This document shows positions 51,428 to 60,470 of a DNA stretch of 64,000 bases, in pieces. Below the pieces are notes generated by a model that was given only the letters and a program-made list of their open reading frames with translations, was not told the DNA's origin and ran no database searches. Position 1 is the stretch's first letter. Each line of letters starts with the position of its first letter. The DNA is taken from NCBI RefSeq assembly GCF_010723575.1, contig NZ_BLKZ01000001.1:3968001-4032000 (forward strand). Reading direction: 5' to 3'. The stretch is from Mycobacterium bourgelatii (lineage in GTDB: Bacteria; Actinomycetota; Actinomycetes; Mycobacteriales; Mycobacteriaceae). The translations under genes were made by a program, and so were the position numbers.

Positions 51428-52525
51428 ATGCCCAAGCATTGGTTGGTAATTGAGGGTGACGGACCCCCGACGCCGTTTCGTGCCCGACTGGCCGGAGCCG
51501 GGCGACATCTGCCCAGCACCGTGCTGACGACGGACGAACTGATGTCGTCCACGCGGCACCGCACCCATATCGATCTGGAACGCCTGACCGGCATCCACGA
51601 ACGACGCGTCTCGGTCGGAGACGAGGACTCCTACAGCCTTGCCACCGCGGCGGCGCTCGACTGCCTGGAGAAGGCGCAACGACCGGCCGCGTCGCTCGAT
51701 GTGGTGATCAACTGCAGCATCACGAAGTTTCGCGACGGGTTGACGCAGTGGGTGGAGCCGACGATGAGCGGTGCCGTTGCTCGCGCGATCGGGGCCGACA
51801 ACGCGGTGACATTCGACGTGTCCAACGCCTGTGCCGGAATGCTGACCGGAGTCACCGTGCTCAACAACTGGATCCGGCAGGGAACCGTCGAGCGCGGGCT
51901 GGTAGTCAGCGGCGAGTACATCTCTCAGCTCGGCCAGAACGCCGCCCAACACATCCGCAGCATCGTGAGCAAGGAACTCGCCTGCCTGACGCTCGGCGAT
52001 GCGGGGGCAGCACTTCTGTTGGAACGCGCTACACCGGGGTCCGGCGCCATCAGCCTCACCGGGTTCACCACGGTCGCCGACTACAGCCGGCTGTGCCTTG
52101 CCTACCCGAAGGGGCACGATCCCGGTGCCCGGATGTTCACCGATGCGCGGGGGATCCAGCGGGCGGCGATCGCCAACACCCCCCTCCTGTTACACGAAGT
52201 GCTCGAAACGGCCGGCATCGCCATGCATGACATCGATCATGTGATCACGCACCAAACCTCAGCCCGCGCGATACGCAAGGGAATGGCCGCGTTGTCCGCC
52301 ACATTCGGCGACCGCCCGCAGCATGACGCGGTGATCACCGTCGACCGCTACGGGAATACGGCGTCGACGACCCACACCGTGGCACTCGTGGAAGAACTCG
52401 AAGCCGGACGGATCCGGCCGGGCGAGACCATCGCCCTTATTGCTTTGGCATCAGGCCTGGAGATCGGTGTCGTTCTCCTCACCGTGGACGAGGATTTGGT
52501 GGGCCGCTATGGGCACTGTGATTGA
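51428..52525 (+). CDS. KAS III-type 3-oxoacyl synthase, catalytic
   Basis: This is a 365-residue thiolase-fold condensing enzyme. The triad is complete: Cys135 in VSNACAGML, His275 in THQTS and Asn310 in RYGNTAST. Priming with an acyl-CoA and condensation with a malonyl unit, or head-to-head joining, are the usual roles. The following gene encodes a related protein without this triad, so a heterodimer is likely. ATG 51428. Product unknown; linkage to stress genes suggests a special lipid made during dormancy. Confidence 0.88.
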   Translation: MPKHWLVIEGDGPPTPFRARLAGAGRHLPSTVLTTDELMSSTRHRTHIDLERLTGIHERRVSVGDEDSYSLATAAALDCLEKAQRPAASLDVVINCSITKFRDGLTQWVEPTMSGAVARAIGADNAVTFDVSNACAGMLTGVTVLNNWIRQGTVERGLVVSGEYISQLGQNAAQHIRSIVSKELACLTLGDAGAALLLERATPGSGAISLTGFTTVADYSRLCLAYPKGHDPGARMFTDARGIQRAAIANTPLLLHEVLETAGIAMHDIDHVITHQTSARAIRKGMAALSATFGDRPQHDAVITVDRYGNTASTTHTVALVEELEAGRIRPGETIALIALASGLEIGVVLLTVDEDLVGRYGHCD

Positions 52526-53393
52526 TCGCTTCGACGTGGTCCAGGCGGGCTGGCACACCCGCCGCAGCGCGCTGCGCTTGGCCGTCGCAGCAGCCAAAGC
52601 CTGTCTGAACAATGCCGGCCGCGCGCCCGACGACGTCGACCTCTTGATCAATACCGGCATCTACCGCGACAAGAACCTGGCGGAGCCCGCCCTCGCCGCA
52701 CTCATTCAGGACGACGTCGGGGCCAACGCCGAGGATCCGCACAGCGACGCGCACGGCACGTTCTCCTTCGACGTGTCGAACGGAAGCTGCGGAGTCCTCA
52801 CGGCGCTGCAGATCGTCGACGGATTCCTGCGGTCGCGCACCGTCGAATGCGCCCTGATCGTCGCCAGTGACGCGAACCCGGGGCGCGGGATGAGTGAGCA
52901 TTTTCCGTTCTCCCCCACCGGGGCCGCGATGGCGTGTGCCTGGACCGACGATGAATTCGGGCTGGGTCGCGTGCACTGGGTGAACATCCCCGACGACGGT
53001 GAAAACTTCCGCGCCACAGTCGGCCTCGAAGATGGACGCAATGTTCTCCGCTTCGGTGGCTCAGCTGCGATGGACGAGCAATTCGCCGCCGCGGGTGCCC
53101 AGGCGGCCCGCAAGTGCCTCCGGGAGGCCGCACTTGACCTTTCCGACGTCGACACCATCGTCGCCGCGCCCGGCCGGCGGACGTTCCAGACGGCGCTGGC
53201 CACCGAACTCGGTGTACCGGCGGACCGGATCACCGTCGCGGACGACGAGCGCGCGCATACCGCCGCGTTGGTGGCGGCGCTCCGTCGTGCCGGCGAGAAG
53301 CTGCGGCCGGGCGCCCGAGTTCTGCTGATCGCCGCTGCAGCGGGTGTCACCGCCGGTGCCGCCCTCTACCGTGAGGCGCCCGGCGACCGTTGA
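52509..53393 (+). CDS. KAS III-like protein, apparently non-catalytic partner
   Basis: This is a 294-residue thiolase-fold protein clearly related to its neighbour (FDVSNGSCGVL here, FDVSNACAGML there). The catalytic Cys position is Ser93, with a Cys moved to the next residue. HQTS is replaced by APGRRTF, and GNTAST by a sequence without the Asn. It also lacks about 60 residues at the N-terminus. ATG 52509 overlaps the first gene by 17 bases. This is reminiscent of KSbeta/chain-length-factor subunits in type II polyketide synthases, but within the KAS III branch. Confidence 0.82.
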   Translation: MGTVIDRFDVVQAGWHTRRSALRLAVAAAKACLNNAGRAPDDVDLLINTGIYRDKNLAEPALAALIQDDVGANAEDPHSDAHGTFSFDVSNGSCGVLTALQIVDGFLRSRTVECALIVASDANPGRGMSEHFPFSPTGAAMACAWTDDEFGLGRVHWVNIPDDGENFRATVGLEDGRNVLRFGGSAAMDEQFAAAGAQAARKCLREAALDLSDVDTIVAAPGRRTFQTALATELGVPADRITVADDERAHTAALVAALRRAGEKLRPGARVLLIAAAAGVTAGAALYREAPGDR

Positions 53394-53432
53394 GCCTGGC
53401 CAGTCTGACGTCGAAGATATGAGGAGATGCCC

Positions 53433-54338
53433 GTGTCCAAACGCAATTCCCACCCCGGCGTCGTCGTCGGCGTCGACGGCTCGTCGAGCGCCAAGCTTGC
53501 GGTCCAGTGGGCAGCGCGCGACGCCGAATTGCGCGACGTTCCGCTGACCTTGGTCCACGTCGTGCCGGCGACGGCAGGGTCATGGCTGGACGCGTCATCG
53601 ATCCCGGAGTGGATGCGTCGACAGCGCGAGCACGGCCAGCAAGTGATCGATGAAGCGCTGCAGCTCGCCGGCGACAGCTGCCAGCGGGGCTCCGCCCAGA
53701 TCAATTGCGAAATGCCCGCTGCGATAACCGTTCCCGCTCTCGTCGACCTGTCTAGAGATGCCGACTTGGTGGTGGTGGGTTGCCTTGGCACCGGGACGTT
53801 GCGGGGCCGTCACCTAGGTTCGATCAGCGCCGGACTCGTGCATCACGCGCGGTGCCCGGTCGCGGTGATCCATGACGGCATCCAGATCAAAGACGACAGC
53901 GAGGCGCCGGTGCTGTTGGGGGTTGACGGATCGCCGGAGTCGGAACTGGCCACCGCGATCGCGTTCGAAGAGGCGTCACGCCGCGAGGTGGAGCTGGTGG
54001 CCTTGCACGCGTGGCACCCGCTAGGTTGCTTCGACGACATCATCAGTCTCTCCGGGCCCAAATGGTCGGAATTGCGGGCTTCCGAGGACGAAATCCTCGC
54101 CGAGCGCCTCGCCGGCTGGGCCGAACGATATCCCGACGTGTCCGTGCACCGCCAAGTCGTACGCGATGACCCGGCTCACCAACTCGTGGACGCGTCCCAG
54201 TGGGCTCAACTCGTCGTCGTCGGCAGTCACGGCCAGGGCGGTTTTGCCGGGATGTTGCTGGGTTCGGTCAGTTCGGCAGTGGTGTTGTTGGCCCAGGTGC
54301 CGGTCATCGTCGCCCGCGAAGCACTGGCAGCGTCATGA
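53433..54338 (+). CDS. Universal stress protein, two domains (Rv2005c-like)
   Basis: This is a 301-residue protein with two Usp domains. GVVVGVDGSSSAKLAVQWAA opens the first and VLLGVDGSPESELATAIAFE the second. The ATP-binding motif GxxGxGx9GS is good in the second (GSHGQGGFAGMLLGSVSS). GTG 53433 (MSKRNSHPG) is preferred over ATG 53427, which lies too close to GAGGAG. In M. tuberculosis Rv2005c stands beside otsB1 and is DosR-induced; the same neighbour follows here with an ATGA overlap. Confidence 0.9.
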   Translation: MSKRNSHPGVVVGVDGSSSAKLAVQWAARDAELRDVPLTLVHVVPATAGSWLDASSIPEWMRRQREHGQQVIDEALQLAGDSCQRGSAQINCEMPAAITVPALVDLSRDADLVVVGCLGTGTLRGRHLGSISAGLVHHARCPVAVIHDGIQIKDDSEAPVLLGVDGSPESELATAIAFEEASRREVELVALHAWHPLGCFDDIISLSGPKWSELRASEDEILAERLAGWAERYPDVSVHRQVVRDDPAHQLVDASQWAQLVVVGSHGQGGFAGMLLGSVSSAVVLLAQVPVIVAREALAAS

Positions 54339-57300
54339 CACGACCCGTCACGCTCGACCCCCGCTACCACGACGCCGTGATCTTCAACCTGGACGTTGTG
54401 TTGACCGACGCAACTGAAACTTTGGACTCGACGATCAAGCTGGCGCGCAAGTTGCTCGACGTTGGGATCGCAACGGCCGCTTACGTATTGCGCTCGGGTG
54501 GCCAACAGCTCTTGGAGTCCGCCGGAATTGATCACCTCTTCGGTAGATGCATCGAAGGGGAGCCTTCCACCGTGCTCATCGAAGCGACCAGCCAACTCGG
54601 TGTTCGTCCGGAGCGGTCGGTTGTCATCGACGGCCTCGGCACCGAGGTAGCGGTGGCCAACGATAGCGGCTTTGCACTCGTCATCGGCGTCGGCGCCGCC
54701 GCTGAGGCTGAGCGCCGACCAGAGTTGCGCGCCGACGTCGTGGTTGCGGACCTGGACAACGTGGCCGTGCGTGCCGGAGATCGACGGATGTCGGATCTGC
54801 CCCACGCGGTGCAGTCCTACGGTCAGATCGTCGGCGTTCTCGGTGCCCGAGAAGCGATCCTGTTTCTTGACTACGACGGGACCCTGTCCAACATCGTTCC
54901 CGATCCAGGTGCCGCCACGCTCGTCGAGGGAGCCGTGGAGGCGCTGAAAAGCGCGGCGGCCCAGGGCCCCGTGGCCATCCTGAGCGGCCGCGACCTCGCC
55001 GACATTCGCTCCCGAGTACCGGTGGACAACATCTGGTTTGCGGGTAGCCACGGTTTTGAGCTGACCGGACCCGACGGCACCTATCACCAGAACGAGGCGG
55101 CCGCCGCCGCGGTCGATGTCCTCAAACGTGCGGCGGCCGAGCTGGCCGAGAGCCTGGCGGCGATTCCCGGCCTGCGGGTGGAGCACAAACGCTTCGCGGT
55201 CGCACTACACTACCGGGAGGTCCCACCGGAGTACGTCAGCGAAATTATCTCTGCCACAATCCGATTCGGACAAGAAAACGGCCTCAGAGTCACCAACGGC
55301 CGCAAAGTCATAGAGCTGCGACCAGACATTGACTGGGACAAAGGCGCAACACTGGCCTGGATCCGTGCCCGCATCGACCCGAACCATTCGATGCTGCCGG
55401 TCTACATCGGCGACGACCTCACCGACGAAGATGCTTTTGACGCAGTTCGATTCGACGGCATCGGAATTGTCGTGCGGCATTCCGAGGATGGCGATCGCCC
55501 GTCGGCGGCACAGTTTTACCTCGAGAGTCCAGAGGCAGTAGTCGATTTCATCCGGCGCGGATCGAATTGGTTGGCATACAAGCACCAGACGTTGGCCAAG
55601 TCTTGGGAATTCACTTATGAGGGATACGATCCCGAGGCCGAGAAGCTTCGTGAGGCGCTGTGCACGCTGGGAAATGGATACTTCGCCACCCGCGGCGCCG
55701 CACCCGAGTCCAAAGCCGGAGCGTTTCACTACCCCGGCACCTATGCCGCCGGCATCTTCAACCGCCTTTTCGACGACGTCGACGGCATCACCATCGACAA
55801 CGAGAGTTTGGTGAACCTGCCCAACTGGCTTGCCCTCACCTTCCGGGTGGACGGCGGCAGCTGGTTCGACATCGACTCCGTCGAGCTGCTGTCCTATCGG
55901 CAGGTTCTCGACCTCCGGGGCGCGGTCCTGACCCGGGAGGTGCGCTTCCGCGATGACGCCGGACGCACCAGTTCGCTTACCCAGCAACGGTTCGTTGCCA
56001 TGCACATGCCTCACGTCGCCGCCCTCACGACCACGATTAGCCCCGAGGATTGGTCAGGGACGATCGAGATCCGCTCGACGCTGGACGGCAACGTCACCAA
56101 CTCGCTAGTCGAGCGGTACCGGGACCTATCCAGCAATCACTTGGAGTTGGTGCGCACCCGGGAAATTTCGGACAACTCTGTGCTGCTGGCAGTTTCGACG
56201 AACCAATCACGAGTTCCCATTGCCATGGCGGCGCGAAATACCGTGTGGCAGGACGGAAAACCCGTCCCGGCTACCTACCGTCTGGTCGCGCAGGAGGCAG
56301 AAGTCGGCCACGACATCACCGTGCAGGTCGCAGCCGGTGCGACGTTGACGGTGGAGAAGGTCGTGACCCTGTTTACCGGCCGCGATGTTGCGACGTCCGA
56401 ACCCGCGGTCGATGCCGAGCGCTGGCTGGGCCGACTGGGCAGATATGACGAACTCCGCGCGGGGCACCTGATCGAGTGGTCGCATCTGTGGGAGCGCCTG
56501 TCGATCGAGTTGGAAGACTTCGCAGACGAATTACGCATCCTGCGCCTGCATCTGCTGCATCTGTTGGTGACGGTGTCGCCCCACTGCGCCGACCTCGACG
56601 TCGGGGTGCCGGCTCGCGGACTTCACGGTGAGGCATACCGGGGTCACATCTTCTGGGACGAGCTGTTCATCTTCCCCGTCCTCAACCTGCGCTTGCCCAT
56701 GGTCACGCGCGCCCTGCTCGGCTACCGTTACCGGCGGCTAACCGAGGCGCGTCACCTCGCCAAAGCGGCGGGGTATTCCGGGGCGATGTTCCCGTGGCAA
56801 TCGGGCAGCGATGGGCGCGAGGAAAGCCAACGCCTGCACCTCAATCCACGCAGCGGCCGATGGAACCCCGACGCGAGCGCCCGTGCGCATCACATCGGTA
56901 TCGCCGTCGCCTACAACGCGTGGAAGTTCTATCAAGTCACCGGGGATCTGGCCTATCTGATCGACTACGGCGCGGAGATGCTGGCCGAAATCGCACGCTT
57001 CTGGGTGAGTCGAGCCACCTACGACGAAGATCGCGGTCGCTACAGCATCCGCGGCGTCATCGGGCCCGACGAGTTCCACTCGGGCTACCCTTCCGCACCG
57101 TACGACGGCGTCGACAACAACGCCTACACCAACGTGATGGCGGTCTGGGTGATCATCCGGGCCCTGGACGCACTGGGCCGACTGCCGCTGCCTAATCGAA
57201 TCGACCTCTTAGAGAAACTCGGACTGCACAGCGAGGAACTTGCGCACTGGGACGACGTGAGCCGGCGGATGTTCGTCCCGTTCCATGACGGTGTCATCAG

Positions 57301-57988
57301 CCAATTCGAGGGATACGACCAGCTGGACGAATTGGATTGGGACGGCTACCGGCACAAGTACGGCAACATTCAACGCCTCGATCGCATCCTGGAGGCCGAG
57401 GGCGACGACGTCAACCGCTACAAGGCGTCAAAGCAAGCAGATGTGCTGATGCTGCTTTACCTGTTGTCGTCGGATGAGTTGCGTGAGTTGCTCGACCGGC
57501 TCGGCTACCGGTTCACACCCGACCAGATCCCGAGGACCGTCGAGTACTACCTGGCGCGCACCTCGCACGGGTCGACGTTGAGCGGCGTCGTGCACACCTG
57601 GGTGCTCGCCCGTGGCAATCGTAATCGCGCGTTGGAGTTCTTCCAAGAGGTGCTCGAGTCCGACGTTTGCGACACCCAGGGCGGCACAACGGCGGAAGGC
57701 GTCCACCTGGCGGCCATGGCCGGCAGTGTGGACCTGATACAACGGTGCTTCACCGGTCTGGAAACCCGCGGGGACCGCATTGTCTTGTCGCCGAATTGGC
57801 CGAAAAAGCTTGGCGTCCTGGCATTTCCGATCCACTACCGCGGTCTGCATCTACACCTGCGGGTCAGCGGCAAAGGGGCGATCATCAGTGTGGACCCGCG
57901 CGGCGCCCAGGGTGTCGAAGTGGCAGTGGAATGCCGCGGTCGACTCGTTCAGCTCAAGCCGGGTACCACCGTCCGGTTCCCCGGCTGA
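54335..57988 (+). CDS. otsB1: Trehalose-phosphatase / GH65 fusion (Rv2006-type OtsB1)
   Basis: This is a 1217-residue three-part protein. Residues 1-150 look like a HAD domain whose first Asp is Asn (FNLDVVLTD), probably inactive as a phosphatase. Residues about 170-420 are a trehalose-6-phosphate phosphatase domain with Asp179 and Asp181 in LDYDGTLSN. Residues about 430-1217 are a GH65 domain, with RGHIFWDELF near 768-777 and the general acid Glu913 in GPDEFHSGY. GH65 enzymes hydrolyse or phosphorolyse alpha-glucosides such as trehalose. It is somewhat shorter than Rv2006 as remembered (1327). The ATG overlaps the Usp stop. Confidence 0.9.
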   Translation: MTRPVTLDPRYHDAVIFNLDVVLTDATETLDSTIKLARKLLDVGIATAAYVLRSGGQQLLESAGIDHLFGRCIEGEPSTVLIEATSQLGVRPERSVVIDGLGTEVAVANDSGFALVIGVGAAAEAERRPELRADVVVADLDNVAVRAGDRRMSDLPHAVQSYGQIVGVLGAREAILFLDYDGTLSNIVPDPGAATLVEGAVEALKSAAAQGPVAILSGRDLADIRSRVPVDNIWFAGSHGFELTGPDGTYHQNEAAAAAVDVLKRAAAELAESLAAIPGLRVEHKRFAVALHYREVPPEYVSEIISATIRFGQENGLRVTNGRKVIELRPDIDWDKGATLAWIRARIDPNHSMLPVYIGDDLTDEDAFDAVRFDGIGIVVRHSEDGDRPSAAQFYLESPEAVVDFIRRGSNWLAYKHQTLAKSWEFTYEGYDPEAEKLREALCTLGNGYFATRGAAPESKAGAFHYPGTYAAGIFNRLFDDVDGITIDNESLVNLPNWLALTFRVDGGSWFDIDSVELLSYRQVLDLRGAVLTREVRFRDDAGRTSSLTQQRFVAMHMPHVAALTTTISPEDWSGTIEIRSTLDGNVTNSLVERYRDLSSNHLELVRTREISDNSVLLAVSTNQSRVPIAMAARNTVWQDGKPVPATYRLVAQEAEVGHDITVQVAAGATLTVEKVVTLFTGRDVATSEPAVDAERWLGRLGRYDELRAGHLIEWSHLWERLSIELEDFADELRILRLHLLHLLVTVSPHCADLDVGVPARGLHGEAYRGHIFWDELFIFPVLNLRLPMVTRALLGYRYRRLTEARHLAKAAGYSGAMFPWQSGSDGREESQRLHLNPRSGRWNPDASARAHHIGIAVAYNAWKFYQVTGDLAYLIDYGAEMLAEIARFWVSRATYDEDRGRYSIRGVIGPDEFHSGYPSAPYDGVDNNAYTNVMAVWVIIRALDALGRLPLPNRIDLLEKLGLHSEELAHWDDVSRRMFVPFHDGVISQFEGYDQLDELDWDGYRHKYGNIQRLDRILEAEGDDVNRYKASKQADVLMLLYLLSSDELRELLDRLGYRFTPDQIPRTVEYYLARTSHGSTLSGVVHTWVLARGNRNRALEFFQEVLESDVCDTQGGTTAEGVHLAAMAGSVDLIQRCFTGLETRGDRIVLSPNWPKKLGVLAFPIHYRGLHLHLRVSGKGAIISVDPRGAQGVEVAVECRGRLVQLKPGTTVRFPG

Positions 57989-58003
57989 CTTATCCGAGCC
58001 GTC

Positions 58004-58834
58004 TCACGAATGCTGGTGATCGACGACCAGCACCGAGCACCCGGCGCCGTGCAGAACGGAATTGCCCATCGGTCCCACGAGCTGCTCGACATGTTCTCGG
58101 TTGCGCGCGCTGACCACCACTAGCTGTACCGATCGGCCGTTCTTCTCCAGGTAGGTCAGCAGGCCGCAACGCAGCGCCGCAGACTCCACCCGGACATCCG
58201 GGTGGCTTTGCCTGCAACGTTCCAGTCGGCGATCCAACGCCACCTCGATTCGGCAATCGCTGTCGCCATTTACCGATCGGGCCACCGCCCGAAGCGGAGC
58301 GTTGCGCAGCTGCGCCTCCTCGAACGCGGCTTCCAGCGCAACGTCGGTGTCGCCGGACCCCTCTGCGTCCACGACGACCCAGCGTGCCTGCCGCCCCGTT
58401 CGACGGTTGTCACCTCGAATAATCGCCACTGGACAATGCGCCGACACAGCTAGAGCAGCGGCGGTGGAACCCATCCGGTCTGGACGGATGTGGTGCAAGC
58501 CGACCGCGCCGACACACACCATCTCGGCCGAGGCCGAAGCCCGGATCAACGCAGTGATCGCCCTATCCTGGACGACTTCCACTTCGATCTTGACCGGTTT
58601 TTCGGAGGCTTCGAGAGCGGTGAAGGCATAGCGGACCGCGTTTTCCGCGATGGCCAGTTTGCGTGCCGCCCGGTCCGGCGGGACTTTCGCGATTTCCGGC
58701 TCGATCGCATAGAGCAGGCGCAAGGGGATGTCACGGCTGACCGCCTCATCGACCGCCCACAGTGCCGCCTGAATGGCCGCCCGGGAACCGTCGATGCCCA
58801 CAATGATCGAAGGAGGCGTGGATATTTCGTTCAT
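58004..58834 (-). CDS. Universal stress protein, two domains
   Basis: This is a 276-residue protein. PSIIVGIDGSRAAIQAALWA starts the first Usp domain; the second (RWVVVDAEGSGDTDVALEAA) is weaker, with VDAEG in place of VDGS. The ATP-binding loop in the first domain is incomplete (GAVGLHHIRPDRMGSTAAAL). Such proteins often act as sensors of ATP or cAMP. A strong DosR-box-like palindrome lies 81 bases upstream. Convergent with otsB1. Confidence 0.88.
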   Translation of the reverse strand: MNEISTPPSIIVGIDGSRAAIQAALWAVDEAVSRDIPLRLLYAIEPEIAKVPPDRAARKLAIAENAVRYAFTALEASEKPVKIEVEVVQDRAITALIRASASAEMVCVGAVGLHHIRPDRMGSTAAALAVSAHCPVAIIRGDNRRTGRQARWVVVDAEGSGDTDVALEAAFEEAQLRNAPLRAVARSVNGDSDCRIEVALDRRLERCRQSHPDVRVESAALRCGLLTYLEKNGRSVQLVVVSARNREHVEQLVGPMGNSVLHGAGCSVLVVDHQHS

Positions 58835-58914
58835 CGTGGACTCCGAGTCGACTTCGATTGGGCGCGATTGGCTGACGCAGTAGCAACGCTATTGGCATCG
58901 CCGATGATTTGGCA

Positions 58915-58928
58915 GGGCCTTTGGTCCC
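58915..58928. promoter_or_regulatory. DosR-box-like palindrome upstream of the second Usp gene
   Basis: GGGCCTTTGGTCCC agrees with 12 of 14 DosR core positions, equal to the best site in the window. It is 81 bases from the Usp start and 130 bases from the divergent lipoprotein start. The rest of the gap 58835-59057 shows no other clear signal. Confidence 0.75.
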
Positions 58929-59057
58929 CTGCGCCAAGAGGCTATAGCCCTGGCCTCGCAGCGGCGTTGGCAAACAAAGAGTTTCACCCTTCAGCCAACC
59001 GGTCCAACCGGTTACCCTACGCTGACACGCATCGCGACCTGCGCTGAAAGGAATTCG

Positions 59058-59576
59058 ATGTCGACACGGATCCGCTTGTTGGCGCTTATGGTGATGGGCT
59101 TGGCAAGTGTCACGGGATGCGTGTCACAGCACCCGACGTCGCCGCAGGCCGCCACAGCGAGCTCAACCGCGGGTTCCGCTATGCCAACCGCCGGCGGCTC
59201 CGTCTCCCCCGTTGTCAGCACCACCGCGTCGCCAACGACCAGCACGCCGGCGTGCACGGGTTTGCCGATTTGCGAACCACCTCCCCCGGACGCCCAAGGC
59301 AATCCGCCGTGCTTCTACTCCGACGGCTGGCAAGCGGCCACGGACGGCGGCATTGAAGTGTGGTATTTCCATGAACCGCAAAACTTGTCGCAGGCCGAGA
59401 AGGTGACCGCGGTGGTGCGTAAGACAGACGGCACCACGCAAACCCAGGAAGCCGACATCGCGGCCGGTCAACAGGTACACCGCTTTGAGTTTCCCGCCAT
59501 CGACAAATCCGTTGTGGCACAAGTGTTTTTCGACACGGCTGCGGGCCGCTGCTTCGTGGCCGGGCCGGGTAGTTAG
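59058..59576 (+). CDS. Putative lipoprotein
   Basis: This is a 172-residue exported protein. The signal peptide (MSTRIRLLALMVMGLA) ends in the lipobox SVTGC, giving a lipidated Cys21. A Ser/Thr/Pro-rich linker of about 40 residues is followed by a small domain with four Cys (ACTGLPIC, PPCFYSDG and CFVAG), which may form disulfides. A Trp/Tyr-rich YSDGWQAATDGGIEVWYF strand follows. No named family. AAAGGA lies upstream of ATG 59058. Confidence 0.8.
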   Translation: MSTRIRLLALMVMGLASVTGCVSQHPTSPQAATASSTAGSAMPTAGGSVSPVVSTTASPTTSTPACTGLPICEPPPPDAQGNPPCFYSDGWQAATDGGIEVWYFHEPQNLSQAEKVTAVVRKTDGTTQTQEADIAAGQQVHRFEFPAIDKSVVAQVFFDTAAGRCFVAGPGS

Positions 59577-59591
59577 GGGGATGGCCCGCGC

Positions 59592-60374
59592 TCAGCGCTG
59601 CCCGTGTTGCTGAGCCGACGCCGGAGCAGCGGGCGCGCCACGGGCAATGACGACCGGCATCGACGTCGTTGCGTTCCTGCGCAGGATGGTGTGCACCACC
59701 TCGACCAGGTCCTCGATCGGCATCAGCGTGCCGGGCATGCACCCTCGCGCCACCCACTGCGGGTAGAACTGCATGGCCAACTCGCGATCCCAGCCGGCGC
59801 TCATCCCGGTCTGTGCGTCGCCCTCACCGCCCGCGCACTCGCCCGCGATGAGGGTGGTAAATCCGATCTCGGGATGTTCGGCTTGCCATGATTCGACGAG
59901 CCGCTCCAGCGCCGCTTTGCTGACCCCGTATGCGCCGAGTCCGGGCCACACCGGCCCGGCGCTACCAACCGGGGAGGACAAGTAGACGGCCTTCGGGGCG
60001 GCCGAGGCAAGGAGGTGCGGCAGCGCCGCCGCCGTCACCAAGGATGCGCCGATCACGTTGGTGTCGAAGACACTGCGCCAGGTTGCGGCATCGGTGTTGG
60101 CCAGCGGCGCGAGGGGGCTTATGGCCGGTGCGTACACGACGTTGTCGATACCACCGAGATGTTCAGCCGTCGCGTCGATCGCCGATCGACAGGATGCTTC
60201 GTCAGTGATGTCGCACTCGACGGCGACGGCGTCCGGTCCCGCTTCCTGGGCGGCGGCCTCGATGCGCTCGCGGCGCCGGGCCAGCAGCGCAACGCGATCT
60301 CCGCGTTGGGCCAAGCTGATAGCAATGCAGCGCCCCAACCCGCTCGAGGCTCCGACCACCACTGTGTTCGACAT
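59592..60374 (-). CDS. SDR family oxidoreductase
   Basis: This is a 260-residue SDR. MSNTVVVGASSGLGRCIAIS is the start motif, ARRRERIEAAAQEAG shows NADP preference (Arg-rich after strand 2), and the active site is YLSSPVGSAGPVWPGLGAYGVSK. NNAG is replaced by YAPAI. ATG 60374 is chosen; the frame runs on to 60401. It is not coupled to its neighbours, and the function cannot be told from context. Confidence 0.85.
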   Translation of the reverse strand: MSNTVVVGASSGLGRCIAISLAQRGDRVALLARRRERIEAAAQEAGPDAVAVECDITDEASCRSAIDATAEHLGGIDNVVYAPAISPLAPLANTDAATWRSVFDTNVIGASLVTAAALPHLLASAAPKAVYLSSPVGSAGPVWPGLGAYGVSKAALERLVESWQAEHPEIGFTTLIAGECAGGEGDAQTGMSAGWDRELAMQFYPQWVARGCMPGTLMPIEDLVEVVHTILRRNATTSMPVVIARGAPAAPASAQQHGQR

Positions 60375-60420
60375 ATCGACCTCCGCCGCCGAGCATCGCA
60401 CACCGCCGCGGCGAATCGAG

Positions 60421-60450
60421 AACGGGGCGCCACTGCCGTGGCGCCCCGTT
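60421..60450 (-). terminator. Perfect hairpin terminator after hemerythrin gene
   Basis: Arms AACGGGGCGCCAC (60421-60433) and GTGGCGCCCCGTT (60438-60450) pair perfectly around TGCC. The hairpin is 21 bases past the hemerythrin stop and has no U-run, the usual mycobacterial form. Confidence 0.8.
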
Positions 60451-60470
60451 ACAGCATGTCAGGCCGCTAA

